Of a stretch of DNA of 64,000 nucleotides, positions 41,201-43,863 are shown one piece after another. The stretch is from Pholis gunnellus. Its lineage: Eukaryota; Chordata; Actinopteri; Perciformes; Pholidae. The notes beneath the pieces are model-generated. The model saw only the letters and a list, made by a program, of their open reading frames with translations. It did no database searches and was not told the DNA's origin. Numbering within the stretch: position 1 is the first letter of the stretch; every line of letters begins with the position of its first letter. Made by a program: the position numbers and the translations under genes. The DNA lies in assembly GCA_910591455.2 (NCBI GenBank), contig OU342819.1:4277001-4341000 (forward strand). Direction: 5' to 3'.

Positions 41201-43863
41201 ATGTAATCAGAAGAAGAATTACTATTGAAGAGTTATACAGTGCTCGAATTATTGACTTGCAGACATACAACCTCTTAAAACAAGAGAAGATGACTGTTCG
41301 GGAGGTAATGGAAATGCCATCAGTCAAACAGTACCTCTTTGGTACAGGTTGCATTGCTGGAATCATGTCAGACAATCCTCCAAAGATCAGCATTTACCAG
41401 GCAATGAAGAGCGGACAGATTAAACCTGAAGTTGCTTTGAATCTCCTCGAGGCCCAAGCAGCGACCGGATTCATGATCGATCCAGTGAAAGATGAACTTC
41501 TGACAGTAGATGAAGCTGTGCGCAAGGGGCTTGTGGGCCCTGAACTTCATGACAAACTTCTCTCTGCTGAAAGGGCAGTTACAGGTTACAAGGATCCGTA
41601 CAGCGGGAAAGTGATTTCTCTCTTCCAGGCAATGAAAAAAGACCTTGTTCCTGAGGATTATGCCTTGAGGCTTTTGGAGGCCCAGAATGCCACCGGTGGA
41701 TTAATTGATCCTGAATACTACTTCCGCCTCCCTACAGATGCTGCCATGCAGCGTGGATACATCAACAAGGAGACACTCGACAGAATATCTGAACAGACTG
41801 AGGATGTGCAAGGCTACACTGATCCAACGACAGATGAAAAACAGAGCTACGCCCAGCTACTGAAAAGATGTAGAGTTGATAAAGCAAGTGGTTTGCGGCT
41901 ACTTTCACTAGCAGATAGAAGACTTCTCTTCAAGGGTCTCAGAAAGCAAATCACTGTGGACGCGCTGCTTCGTTCACAGATCATCAGCCAAAAGACATAC
42001 AATGAACTCACAGAGGGTACCATTACAGTGGAGGAGGTCAGCAGAGATGTGAAGAAATACCTGGAGGGTACCAGCTGTATTGCTGGTGTGTTTGTAGAAT
42101 CTAGCAAAGACCGTCTGTCTATTTACCAAGCAATGAAGAAGAACATGATCAGACCAGGGACTGCCTTTGAGCTCCTCGAGGCTCAGGCCGCCACAGGATA
42201 TGTAATTGATCCCATTAAGAACCTGAAACTGAATGTCATTGACGCTGTTAAGATGGGTGTTGTTGGCCCAGAGTTTAAAGATAAACTCCACTCAGCTGAA
42301 CGAGCAGTCACAGGCTACAAGGATCCTTATTCTGGCAAGATCATCTCACTATTCCAGGCTATGAAAAAGGGCCTCATTCTGAAGGATCATGGCATTCGTC
42401 TGCTAGAGGCTCAAATTGCTACTGGTGGAATCATTGATCCACAGGAGAGCCATCGCTTGCCAGTTGAAACAGCATATGAACGTGGCCTCTTTGATGAGGA
42501 AATGAATGAAATCCTCACTGACCCATCCGATGACACAAAGGGCTTCTTTGACCCCAACACTGAGGAAAATCTCACCTACCTGCAACTGATGGAGAGATGT
42601 ATGATAGACCCAGAAACAGGCCTCGCTCTTCTGCTGCTGAAAGAGAAGAAGCGCGAGAGGAAGACATCATCCAAGTCCTCCGTTCGCAAGCGCAGGGTCG
42701 TCATCGTCGATCCAGAGACGGGCAAAGAGATGTCTGTGTATGAGGCGTACCAGAAAGGGCTCATTGACCACCAGACCTATCTTGAGCTGGCTGAGCAAGA
42801 GTGTGAGTGGGAGGAAATTACCATCACCTCATCCGATGGAGTTGTGAAATCCATGATCATTGACAGAAGGTCTGGTCGGCAGTATGACATCGATGATGCA
42901 ATCTCAAGGGGCCTGATTGACAAGTCAGCTCTGGAACACTACCGTGCAGGAACTCTGTCCATCACTGAGTTTGCAGACATGCTATCTGGAAACGCGAGCG
43001 GTGTCAGATCACGGTCATCCTCATTTGGCTCCTCTTCCTCTTACCCCATGAGCCCAATACCTTCTATAAAAGCACCAGCAACCACATGGAACGACCCAAC
43101 TGAGGAAACTGGCCCTGTGGCTGGAATCTTAGACACAGAAACTCTGGAGAAGGTGTCCATCACAGAGGCCATGCACAGGAACCTTGTTGACAATATAACA
43201 GGTCAAAGGTTGTTGGAAGCTCAGGCCTGCACAGGAGGTATTATCGACCCAAATACGGGAGAGAAATTTGCTGTTGCGGATGCAATGAACAAGGGGCTTG
43301 TGGATAAAATCATGGTTGACCGCATCAGTCTCGCCCAGAAGGCGTGCAACGGATTTGAGGATCCCAGAACCAAAACCAAAATGTCAGCAGCCCAAGCCCT
43401 AAAGAAAGGCTGGCTATACTATGAGGCTGGCCAGCGATTCCTTGAGGTCCAGTATCTCACCGGTGGATTAATTGAACCAGATGCTACCAGCAGAGTCCCC
43501 ATAGATGAGGCCGTGAAGAAGGGAACCTTAGATGCACGCACTGCTCAGAAGTTACGAGATGTTAGTGCATACTCAAAATACCTCACGTGCCCTAAAACCA
43601 AGCTGAAGATCTCTTACAAGGATGCTATGGAAAGGAGCATGGTAGAGGAGGGGACTGGTCTGCGACTACTTGAAGCATCGTCCCAATCAAGCAAAGGCCT
43701 GTACAGTCCGTACAGCGTCAGCGGGTCGGGCTCCGCTTCTGGGTCACGGTCCGGCTCAAGGTCTGGTTCCAGAAGAGGCAGCATTGATGCCACAGGATCA
43801 AGTTTTACAACAACCTTCTCTTCCTCTTCCTTTAGTTCACCAAGCTATGGCCGCCGATACTGA
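3876..43863 (+). CDS. plec: Plectin, whole multi-exon gene (joined exons listed separately)
   Basis: Plectin is a giant plakin cytolinker. It connects intermediate filaments to actin, microtubules, hemidesmosomes, Z-disks and organelles. The exons read in order: an isoform-specific N-terminus, two CH domains (about residues 43-265), a plakin domain of spectrin-type repeats with an SH3 fold (about 277-1357), a coiled-coil rod (1358 to about 2600), six plectin-repeat modules and a C-terminal tail rich in Gly-Ser-Arg. With the 7922 first exon and no optional exons the sum is 4,535 codons, matching the roughly 4.5-4.7 thousand residues of mammalian plectin. Every exon junction is GT..AG and phase-consistent. 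The one-exon rod and one-exon repeat region copy the mammalian gene layout. Diagnostic peptides include KKTFTKWVNKHL, DGHNLISLLEVLSG and FSSPSYGRRY at the C-terminus. Teleosts often keep two plec copies; which one this is cannot be decided here. No frameshift or premature stop was seen. Confidence 0.97.
4212..4400. repeat. Degenerate teleost interspersed repeat (GCTGCAACTAAT family)
   Basis: A start like AGAGCTGAAACGACT, followed by TTAGTTGATT, AAAAATACCAAAA and CTCTGGTTCCAGCTTCT, is the order I know from a very common fish repeat. Related copies are at about 10960-11130, 21870-22165, 23318-23655, 28786-28930, 32676-32905 and 49250-49345. Assignment is from memory of the family, not a database search. 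Confidence 0.6.
5225..5262. repeat. Poly-C followed by (AC)n microsatellite
   Basis: Ten C residues run directly into a 28-nt pure AC tract. It is a simple-sequence repeat in a plec intron. Confidence 0.9.
7922..8036 (+). CDS. plec: plec alternative first exon B, plectin-1a-like (38 aa plus one base)
   Basis: The ATG opens MAMERRFRNYSSDSVGSD and ends GMLKAMDHRK, then a single G before donor GTAGAG. Joined to exon 2 it reads HRK-DERDRVQKK. The end of the exon resembles the last residues of mammalian plectin 1a, with acidic ED, an aromatic, LKA/LRA and a closing Lys. Plectin 1a is the hemidesmosomal epithelial isoform, so a skin role is likely if the match holds. The upstream 100 bases are purine-rich and lack CpGs, unlike first exon A, which suggests an independently regulated promoter. 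Confidence 0.8.
8037..10210 (+). other. plec intron between first exon B and exon 2
   Basis: No additional coding exon was recognised. An open frame across 9299-9757 has no supporting splice logic. A probable hAT-type fragment lies at about 9627-9900. Confidence 0.6.
9627..9900. mobile_element. Possible non-autonomous hAT-like element
   Basis: The left side reads GTGGTTCCCAACTCGTGGG and the right side, reverse-complemented, reads ATGCCTCCCAAACGTGTGGG. These are imperfect inverted ends of the GTGGTTCCCAAC type found in vertebrate hAT elements. No clean 8-bp duplication was found, so the limits are approximate. Confidence 0.4.
10211..10272 (+). CDS. plec: plec exon 2, start of CH1 (residues 39-59)
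   Basis: Acceptor TCTCCACAG is followed by AT, completing Asp from either first exon. The exon reads DERDRVQKKTFTKWVNKHLM and one more Lys, then donor GTAACA. This is the invariant exon to which plectin first exons splice, and holds the first helix of the first calponin-homology domain. Confidence 0.97.
11745..11759 (+). CDS. plec: plec optional exon 2-alpha, 15-nt microexon (HWKAE)
   Basis: A pyrimidine-rich tract and ATCAG precede CACTGGAAGGCAGAG, followed by donor GTAGGT. It encodes His-Trp-Lys-Ala-Glu, in phase 0 between exons 2 and 3. Mammalian plectin has a five-residue optional exon at the same place (HWRAE, exon 2-alpha). It alters actin affinity of the actin-binding domain and, as I recall, is used mainly in muscle, heart and brain. 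The position, length, phase and residue match make this secure. Confidence 0.93.
11812..11817 (+). promoter_or_regulatory. TGCATG (RBFOX-type) element downstream of exon 2-alpha
   Basis: The hexamer is 53 nt after the microexon. RBFOX proteins bound to UGCAUG in the downstream intron promote exon inclusion in muscle and neurons. YGCY-type motifs (MBNL) also occur between. Function is inferred. Confidence 0.55.
12483..12756. mobile_element. MITE with about 45-bp terminal inverted repeats
   Basis: The left end contains TTTTGAAGTGCGGTTGTATG and then GAGGTACTCATCC. The reverse complement of the right end contains TTTTGAAGTGGGGTTGTGTG and then GAGGTTCTTATCC. The element is about 274 bp with no coding capacity. 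The same terminal sequence starts the element at 30927, so two family members sit in this gene. Confidence 0.75.
12966..13055 (+). CDS. plec: plec exon 3, CH1 (residues 60-89)
   Basis: Acceptor CTCCACAG and donor GTGAGC flank exactly 30 codons: TQRHITDLYEDLRDGHNLIS then LLEVLSGETL. This is the DGxxLxxLLEVLSG core of CH1. The preceding residue is Lys of exon 2 or Glu of the optional exon. Confidence 0.97.
13499..13515 (+). promoter_or_regulatory. Cluster of four UGC motifs upstream of exon 3-alpha
   Basis: TGC occurs at 13499, 13504, 13510 and 13513, between the pyrimidine tract and the acceptor AG at 13519-13520. Intronic UGC motifs in this place are the known signature of SRRM4 (nSR100)-dependent neural microexons. 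The regulatory role is inferred. Confidence 0.5.
13521..13556 (+). CDS. plec: plec optional exon 3-alpha, 36 nt (PRERDVVRNVRL)
   Basis: Acceptor CGGTAG and donor GTGAGT enclose 12 codons in phase 0 between exon 3 (ending SGETL) and exon 4 (starting PREKGR). Like exon 4 it begins Pro-Arg-Glu, so inclusion keeps the junction residues. Mouse plectin has a brain-enriched 36-nt optional exon (3-alpha) at the same site, from memory. It lies inside the actin-binding domain and would add a basic loop to CH1. Confidence 0.9.
13598..13603 (+). promoter_or_regulatory. TGCATG (RBFOX-type) element downstream of exon 3-alpha
   Basis: The hexamer lies 42 nt past the exon end, in the place where RBFOX binding enhances inclusion. 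It matches the arrangement at exon 2-alpha. Confidence 0.55.
14848..14925 (+). CDS. plec: plec exon 4, CH1 (residues 90-115)
   Basis: Acceptor CTTGCAG, donor GTCAGT, 26 codons reading PREKGRMRFHKLQNVQIALD and FLKRRQ. This is the conserved CH1 segment of plectin, dystonin and MACF1. Confidence 0.97.
15053..15145 (+). CDS. plec: plec exon 5, end of CH1 (residues 116-146)
   Basis: Acceptor TTTTCAG, donor GTATGT, 31 codons from VKLVNIRNDDIADGNPKLTL to GLIWTIILHFQ. This is the closing helix of CH1, nearly invariant across plakins. Confidence 0.98.
15146..18185 (+). other. plec intron 5
   Basis: A 3-kb intron. It holds a poly-A run near 16787-16805 and a TA-rich simple repeat at 16991-17052. No exon, RNA gene or clear transposon was recognised. 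Confidence 0.6.
16991..17052. repeat. (TA)n-rich microsatellite
   Basis: Two AT dinucleotide blocks are separated by CAGTATATTCTGTG, so the tract is interrupted and can fold on itself. Confidence 0.85.
18186..18352 (+). CDS. plec: plec exon 6, start of CH2 (residues 147-201 plus two bases)
   Basis: Acceptor CCTTCAG, then ISDIQVNGQSDDMTAKEKLL and onward through LRCDNFTTGWRDGKLFNAII to HKH plus AG, donor GTGAGA. It encodes the first half of the second CH domain and leaves phase 2, completed to Arg by the G of exon 7. Confidence 0.98.
19580..19589 (+). promoter_or_regulatory. TATA box of candidate intragenic plec promoter
   Basis: TATATAAAAG lies 65 nt upstream of the ATG at 19645, so transcription would begin near 19608-19612, leaving a short leader of about 35 nt. 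The TATA match is good. Promoter activity is inferred. Confidence 0.5.
19645..19973 (+). CDS. plec: Candidate intragenic first exon of a CH1-less plectin isoform
   Basis: The frame from the tandem ATGs at 19645/19648 starts MMKLKRRFHSKRRLNSASSS and ends YYIQRVVQ plus GC before GTATGC. It gives 109 codons and phase 2, exactly what exon 7 needs (reading VVQA-PTLIDMSQ). Third positions are strongly G/C in the second half, unlike the surrounding intron, and the frame has no stop before 19996. The protein is basic at the start, Ser-rich in the middle and contains RRVSQ, a basophilic-kinase-type site. The donor (AGC|GTATGC) is weak, which lowers confidence. An isoform made this way would have no CH1 and a CH2 lacking its first half, and probably would not bind actin. 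I recognise no homologue of the segment. Confidence 0.55.
20522..20637 (+). CDS. plec: plec exon 7, CH2 (residues 202-240 plus one base)
   Basis: The first G completes Arg, then PTLIDMSQVYRQSNQQNLEQ and AFSVAERDLGVTRLLDPE plus G, donor GTGAGA. It is the middle of CH2. Confidence 0.98.
20767..20873 (+). CDS. plec: plec exon 8, end of CH2 (residues 241-276)
   Basis: Acceptor TCCACAG, AT completing Asp, then VDVPHPDEKSIITYVSSMYD and AMPRVPDVQDGVKAN, donor GTGAGT. It holds the DEKSIITYVSS helix that closes CH2. Confidence 0.98.
20874..21472 (+). other. plec intron 8
   Basis: Contains a tRNA-derived SINE-like fragment at about 21267-21420. Otherwise nothing recognised. Confidence 0.5.
21267..21420 (+). 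repeat. tRNA-derived SINE-like fragment
   Basis: An A-box-like GAGCTGAGTGGATGCAG and a B-box-like TCCTGGGTTCAAAGCC are followed by a CT-rich TTGCATGGTACACTCTCCTC tail. This is the layout of teleost tRNA SINEs. It is too decayed to be a functional tRNA. Confidence 0.5.
21473..21592 (+). CDS. plec: plec exon 9, plakin domain (residues 277-316)
   Basis: 40 codons: ELELRWQEYYELVTMLLQWI and RHHILVFEERKFPTSYEEIE between acceptor GCTTCAG and donor GTGAGT. This is the first spectrin-repeat segment after the actin-binding domain. Confidence 0.97.
21690..21785 (+). CDS. plec: plec exon 10, plakin domain (residues 317-348)
   Basis: 32 codons, VLWRQFLKYKETELPAKEAD and KNRSKHIFKSFE. KETELPAKEADKNRSK is diagnostic of plectin. 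Donor GTGAGT. Confidence 0.97.
21786..22174 (+). other. plec intron 10 with teleost repeat
   Basis: Most of the intron (about 21870-22165) is a GCTGCAACTAAT-family repeat: AATCAATCAATTACTCGATT, TTTGACAGAAAATTCATCTG and a closing GCTGCAGCCCTAA, in reverse orientation relative to the copy at 32676. Confidence 0.6.
22175..22302 (+). CDS. plec: plec exon 11, plakin domain (residues 349-390 plus two bases)
   Basis: GAVQAGHVKVPPGYHPFDVE and KEWGRLHIAILERERLLRIE then FE, ending AG in phase 2 before GTGAGT. GYHP.DVEKEWG is a plakin-domain signature. Confidence 0.97.
22303..22928 (+). other. plec intron 11
   Basis: Unremarkable 626-bp intron. No repeat or exon recognised. Confidence 0.6.
22929..23022 (+). 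CDS. plec: plec exon 12, plakin domain (residues 391-422)
   Basis: G completes Arg, then LERLQRVVSKVQMESGVCEE and QLNQVETLLQS, donor GTGAGA. A spectrin-repeat helix pair. Confidence 0.97.
23115..23269 (+). CDS. plec: plec exon 13, plakin domain (residues 423-473 plus two bases)
   Basis: DVRMLSSGRPAQHTAEMDAD and LDKAEGMIRFLFNDVQLLKD, then GRHLQAEQMYR ending AG in phase 2. Donor GTGCAA is weaker than its neighbours, but the reading frame continues exactly into exon 14. Confidence 0.96.
23270..23706 (+). other. plec intron 13 with teleost repeat
   Basis: About 23318-23655 is another GCTGCAATTAATGAGTATTC-type repeat copy. It contains a second inverted-looking segment: AATAGAGTGCTGCAGGATTC on one side and CCCTGCAGCACTCTATTCAT on the other, giving a stem about 130 nt apart. 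Confidence 0.55.
23707..24049 (+). CDS. plec: plec exon 14, plakin domain (residues 474-588)
   Basis: A completes Arg, then VYRLHERLVNLRSEYNLRLK through TTTQIPMTQIHTAQVTTLQQ to SHRGLHQSVEEFRSKIERAK and ADE, donor GTACAG. It includes the MRYIRDLLGWVEENQRRVDD helix and the ESQLGSHR motif typical of plakins. The Thr/Gln-rich stretch is a flexible linker. Confidence 0.97.
24050..24435 (+). other. plec intron 14
   Basis: 386 bp with AT-rich sequence. Nothing recognised. Confidence 0.6.
24436..24513 (+). CDS. plec: plec exon 15, plakin domain (residues 589-614)
   Basis: 26 codons, SQISPASKAAYREYLVKLEL and QYSKLL, acceptor CTCCAG, donor GTAAGC. Confidence 0.97.
24747..24908 (+). CDS. plec: plec exon 16, plakin domain (residues 615-668)
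   Basis: 54 codons from NASKARLQYLDQLHAFVIAA through TKELMWLNDKEEEEVNYDWS to ERNTIMTAKKDNYS. WLN.KEEEEV..DWS.RNT is the most conserved plakin-domain signature. Confidence 0.98.
25004..25108 (+). CDS. plec: plec exon 17, plakin domain (residues 669-703)
   Basis: 35 codons, GLMRDLELRERKMNEVQATG and DKLLRDGHPARKTVE, donor GTACGA. The start is Gly-Leu where mammals have Ala-Leu. Confidence 0.97.
25267..25362 (+). CDS. plec: plec exon 18, plakin domain (residues 704-735)
   Basis: 32 codons, AFTAALQTQWSWILQLCCCV and ETHLKENTAYYQ, donor GTATGT. QTQWSWILQLC is diagnostic of plakins. Confidence 0.98.
25363..26268 (+). other. plec intron 18, largely a long inverted-repeat element
   Basis: Most of this intron is the element at about 25412-26094, described separately. 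The remainder is short flanking intron. Confidence 0.65.
25412..26094. mobile_element. Non-autonomous element with long (about 170-bp) inverted ends
   Basis: The left arm begins AAGGGACGGTTCACCCCCAA and passes TGCTGTTTATCAATCCAGAC to GTGCTCAAAGCACCAAAACA. The reverse complement of the right arm begins AAGGGACAGTTGAAAAATGA and passes TGCTATTTATCAATCTAGAT to GCGCTCAAAGCACCAAAACA. The arms pair over about 170 nt with mismatches and a length difference. No transposase frame is present. The flanking duplication is unclear, so the superfamily is not assigned. Confidence 0.75.
26269..26394 (+). CDS. plec: plec exon 19, plakin domain (residues 736-777)
   Basis: 42 codons, FFSDVKEAEDKLKKMQDAMK and RRYTCDRSVTVTRLEDLLQD then AA, acceptor CGTCTAG, donor GTGGGT. 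RR.(Y/C)..CDR......LEDL is conserved. Confidence 0.96.
26542..26694 (+). CDS. plec: plec exon 20, plakin domain and start of SH3 (residues 778-828)
   Basis: 51 codons, DEKEQLTEFKTHLEGLKRRA, then KTIIQLKPRNPATAIKGKQP and VQAVCDFKQME, donor GTAGGC. The last part begins the SH3 fold (AVCDFKQ) inserted in the fifth spectrin repeat. Confidence 0.97.
26937..27091 (+). CDS. plec: plec exon 21, SH3 fold (residues 829-879 plus two bases)
   Basis: ITVHRGDECALLNNSQPFKW, RVLNDKGSEASVPSICFLVP and PTNKDAVNSVA then GG, donor GTGAGA. The W....(G/N)..A.VPS.CF.VPP pattern marks the plakin SH3. As in other plakins, its canonical proline-binding surface is thought to be degenerate. Confidence 0.97.
27186..27312 (+). 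CDS. plec: plec exon 22, plakin domain (residues 880-922)
   Basis: A completes Gly, then LDGNLQRLQTMWQTMFVDMK and SMLSWQYLMRDINIIKTWNI, TM, donor GTAATA. Confidence 0.97.
27313..28201 (+). other. plec intron 22
   Basis: An 889-bp AT-rich intron with a poly-C run near 28170-28182, just inside the 3' splice region. An open frame near 27680-27949 has no coding features. Confidence 0.55.
28202..28385 (+). CDS. plec: plec exon 23, plakin domain (residues 923-983 plus one base)
   Basis: FKTLRVEEYRLSLRNLELHY, QDFLRDSQDSQMFGAEDRMQ and VESNYNRANQHYNTMVSSAE, Q plus G. The donor is GTGTGT, phase 1. It joins either exon 25 directly or the 21-nt exon. Confidence 0.97.
28572..28592 (+). CDS. plec: plec candidate 21-nt microexon (adds about GYVPPRA)
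   Basis: ATTACAG precedes a 21-nt block followed by a near-ideal donor GTAAGG. Its phase (one base from exon 23, one base into exon 25) keeps the frame: AEQ-GYVPPRA-GEQDE against AEQ-GEQDE without it. There is no stop and the length is a multiple of three. A UG-rich tract follows at about 28648-28666 and a TGCATG at 28755. I do not remember a mammalian plectin exon here, so this may be fish-specific or undescribed. Confidence 0.6.
28593..29032 (+). other. plec intron downstream of the 21-nt exon
   Basis: Contains a UG-rich tract, the TGCATG element and a short GATTAAATCAGTTAACTGAT-type repeat copy (about 28786-28930). Confidence 0.5.
28755..28760 (+). promoter_or_regulatory. TGCATG (RBFOX-type) element downstream of the 21-nt exon
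   Basis: The hexamer lies 163 nt past the microexon, still within the downstream window where RBFOX usually acts. Confidence 0.4.
29033..29190 (+). CDS. plec: plec exon 25, plakin domain (residues 984-1036)
   Basis: GA completes Gly, then EQDESVCKTYLMKIKDIRLR, LEGCENRTMTRLRQPVDREP and LKACALKTAEQM, donor GTACTA. The donor is non-ideal, but the frame into exon 26 is exact. Confidence 0.95.
29449..29627 (+). CDS. plec: plec exon 26, plakin domain (residues 1037-1095 plus two bases)
   Basis: KVQSELEGLKKDLNSISEKT, EEVLVSPQQTSSAPMLRSEL, DVTLRKMDHVYGLSSVYLD then AA, donor GTGAGG. P.LRSEL is a conserved plakin motif. Confidence 0.97.
29724..29862 (+). CDS. plec: plec exon 27, plakin domain (residues 1096-1142)
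   Basis: G completes Lys, then LKTIDVVIRNTKDAEDTLKT, YETRLRDVSKVPAKDKEVED and QRSELK, donor GTATTT. Confidence 0.97.
29991..30347 (+). CDS. plec: plec exon 28, plakin domain (residues 1143-1261)
   Basis: 119 codons from AMQAEAEGDQVVFDRLQDEL to AVPIGDSKALKEQLAEEK. It contains LLDRWQAVFAQMDLRKRELD, a spectrin-repeat core, and IQAVPI, conserved in vertebrate plectin. Donor GTATTG. Confidence 0.98.
30590..30673 (+). CDS. plec: plec exon 29, plakin domain (residues 1262-1289)
   Basis: 28 codons, KLLEEIEKNKEKVENCQKNA and KAYIDSVK, donor GTATGT. Confidence 0.97.
30750..30854 (+). CDS. plec: plec exon 30, plakin domain end (residues 1290-1324)
   Basis: 35 codons, DYELQLLTYKALQEPIASPL and KKPKMECASDDIIQE, donor GTAAGT. 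The SPLKKPK stretch corresponds to the basic region in mammalian plectin before the rod. Confidence 0.97.
30927..31545. mobile_element. Inverted-repeat MITE, same terminal family as 12483-12756
   Basis: The left end has TGTTTTGAAGTGAGGTTGCC and then TGAGGTACTTATCCA, matching the ends of the 12483 element. Left-arm AAGCCACCAGACTCC pairs with right-arm GGAGTCTTGTGGCTT (31436), and CTGAAGCC pairs with GGCTTCAG. Inside is a second hairpin: GAGTTGCTGGTCTACC at 31127 and GGTAGACCAGCAACTC at 31240. The right terminus is eroded. Confidence 0.65.
31292..31425 (+). repeat. tRNA-derived SINE-like fragment nested in the MITE loop
   Basis: GTGGCTCAGCGGGTAGAACG is an A-box region and CTGGCGGTTCTCTGGCTCC a decayed B-box region, followed by CCGCATGGTGTCTATGAGTA and AAGACACTGCACCCA. 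I know this order from abundant teleost tRNA-derived repeats. It cannot fold as a proper tRNA. Confidence 0.55.
31675..31773 (+). CDS. plec: plec exon 31, last plakin-domain exon (residues 1325-1357)
   Basis: 33 codons, YVTLRTRYSELMTLTSQYIK and FMTETQRRLEDDE, phase 0 at both ends, donor GTAATC. RTRYSEL.TLTSQYIKF is the universal plakin signature before the rod. Confidence 0.98.
31774..33752 (+). other. plec intron 31
   Basis: About 2 kb, AT-rich. It includes a near-complete GCTGCAACTAAT-family repeat at 32676-32905, a poly-C run near 32278-32288 and a poly-T run near 32906-32917. No optional exon was found. Confidence 0.6.
32676..32905 (+). repeat. Teleost GCTGCAACTAAT-family repeat, best copy in the window
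   Basis: Starts GTTTAGGGCTGCAACTAATT and ends near GTTGGCAATTATTTTTCTG then TCAGTTGCAGCTGTAAA, so the ends are inverted (GGCTGCAACT and AGTTGCAGCT). Size and ends suggest a MITE. The family name is not assigned. Confidence 0.65.
33753..37100 (+). CDS. plec: plec exon 32, coiled-coil rod (residues 1358-2473)
   Basis: A single uninterrupted exon of 1,116 codons from KASEKLKEEERRRMAEIQAE to EKLKKEAEELQKKSKE, acceptor AATACAG, donor GTATTT. Composition is dominated by Lys, Glu, Ala, Gln and Leu in heptads (AEEEA.R, EAERLRK, KAEAE), giving a long parallel dimeric coiled coil. It matches the mammalian rod exon in size and content (for example LAAINEATRLKTEAEIALK). Both ends are in phase 0, so skipping it yields an in-frame rodless plectin, as known from mammals. 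Long antisense frames here are by-products of the repetitive codon use. Confidence 0.98.
37101..37674 (+). other. plec intron 32
   Basis: 574 bp with no recognised element. The acceptor is CCAAATAG, directly followed by ATG. Confidence 0.6.
37675..43863 (+). CDS. plec: plec exon 33, rod end, six plectin-repeat modules and tail (residues 2474-4535)
   Basis: A 2,062-codon last exon. The rod continues to about 38070 (LREKLQSLE). Plakin-repeat modules then start near 38218 (FDGIREK), 39205 (GLRAPVSASELLES), 40195 (GLRAPVTASSLLDS), 41197 (IRRRITIEELYSAR), 41926 (FKGLRKQITVDALL) and 43108 (GPVAGILDTETLEK). Each has repeated LLEAQAATGFVIDP, YKDPYTG.KISLF.AMKKGL and GGIIDP units. Between modules 5 and 6 lies the basic linker (KEKKRERKTSS, SSVRKRRVVIVDPETGKEMS) known in mammals as the core intermediate-filament binding region. 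The tail is Ser-Gly-Arg repeats (GSRSGSRSGSRRGS) ending SPSYGRRY, a region linked to microtubule interaction in plakins. Linkers 1-3 share a GK.(V/M)TIWE(I/V).(N/H)S motif. TGA stop at 43861. Confidence 0.98.
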   Translation: MANAQQEQIEQQKAILQQSFLTEKQLLLKREKAVEDEKKKLEKQFEDEVNKAKALKDEQERQQKLMEEEKKKLKAILDEAVKKQKAAEEEMKNKQKEMEVLEKKRLEQEKLLGEENKKLREKLQSLEVASKQGASETKNIKVQTDEVPEEELVAMTMVGTTKKVFNGSVEVDAAKKAAESPFAFDGIREKVPAERLHDIGVLTKKELDKLKKGKVSVQDLGKTDKVKSCLQGQSCVGGVLTPSKKKMSIYQAMTENKITPNTATMLLEAQAASGYIVDPVKNKLLTVDEAVKDKLIGPELHDRMLSAERAATGFKDPYTGEKISLFEAMKKGLIEKEPATKFLDVQLATGGIIDPINSHRVPLQTAYKQGQFDADMNKKLTDPSDDCKLFIDPSTQEQLTYKQLLEKCTKDAETGLLILPVSEKAAESERTYTDVETKDLFSTSNVVVPFGRFKGKTVTIWEVINSEYFTEQQRRELIRQYRTGKITVEKIIKIVITVMEDKEKDKENMFSGLRAPVSASELLESKIINKDLFNKLSNGKITVKEISEMEPVKKALQGTSSIAGLLNEPTKEKMPFYQAMKEELLSPETVSNLLEAQAATGFVIDPVKNEKVPVDEAVKSGLVGPELHERLLSAERAVSGYKDPYTGKKVSLFEAMNKGLIKKDHGIRLLEAQLSTGGIIDPVNSYRIPHEVACKRGYFDEETSKTLNKNTDDTKVFYDPNSQEHSTYAQLMDKCVPDKETGLLLLPLSKKAAKPKEDKQVTEAKTKEALNHSTMELDCGPFKGRKVTIWEIIHSEYITEEQRIELIRQYRMGTVTIEKLITIVITMVDEKEDKTKEEPCFEGLRAPVTASSLLDSNIIDKATFDQIQQGKKTPKQVSETDKVRKYLQGTDCIDGITMGDSNEKLSIYQAMKKNVLQQNTGLALLEAQAGTGFITDPVRNQKYSVDDAVKNGVVGPELHEKLLSAEKAVTGYKDPYTGNTISLFQAMKKELVLREHAIPLLEAQFTTGGLIDPVSSHRVPNDVAIQRGFCNKQMTKSFNEPSGDVKGFTNPNTNESVTYKQLVEKCVRDANSGLCYLPLSKVEAPAPVEKSYQYTEQQAETDLANTQIEIPHKSFAGKTMTIWEIMNSNMLPVEERLRLMEQYRSGQITKERMLIIIIEIIEQRETLKSEQSMSCDVIRRRITIEELYSARIIDLQTYNLLKQEKMTVREVMEMPSVKQYLFGTGCIAGIMSDNPPKISIYQAMKSGQIKPEVALNLLEAQAATGFMIDPVKDELLTVDEAVRKGLVGPELHDKLLSAERAVTGYKDPYSGKVISLFQAMKKDLVPEDYALRLLEAQNATGGLIDPEYYFRLPTDAAMQRGYINKETLDRISEQTEDVQGYTDPTTDEKQSYAQLLKRCRVDKASGLRLLSLADRRLLFKGLRKQITVDALLRSQIISQKTYNELTEGTITVEEVSRDVKKYLEGTSCIAGVFVESSKDRLSIYQAMKKNMIRPGTAFELLEAQAATGYVIDPIKNLKLNVIDAVKMGVVGPEFKDKLHSAERAVTGYKDPYSGKIISLFQAMKKGLILKDHGIRLLEAQIATGGIIDPQESHRLPVETAYERGLFDEEMNEILTDPSDDTKGFFDPNTEENLTYLQLMERCMIDPETGLALLLLKEKKRERKTSSKSSVRKRRVVIVDPETGKEMSVYEAYQKGLIDHQTYLELAEQECEWEEITITSSDGVVKSMIIDRRSGRQYDIDDAISRGLIDKSALEHYRAGTLSITEFADMLSGNASGVRSRSSSFGSSSSYPMSPIPSIKAPATTWNDPTEETGPVAGILDTETLEKVSITEAMHRNLVDNITGQRLLEAQACTGGIIDPNTGEKFAVADAMNKGLVDKIMVDRISLAQKACNGFEDPRTKTKMSAAQALKKGWLYYEAGQRFLEVQYLTGGLIEPDATSRVPIDEAVKKGTLDARTAQKLRDVSAYSKYLTCPKTKLKISYKDAMERSMVEEGTGLRLLEASSQSSKGLYSPYSVSGSGSASGSRSGSRSGSRRGSIDATGSSFTTTFSSSSFSSPSYGRRY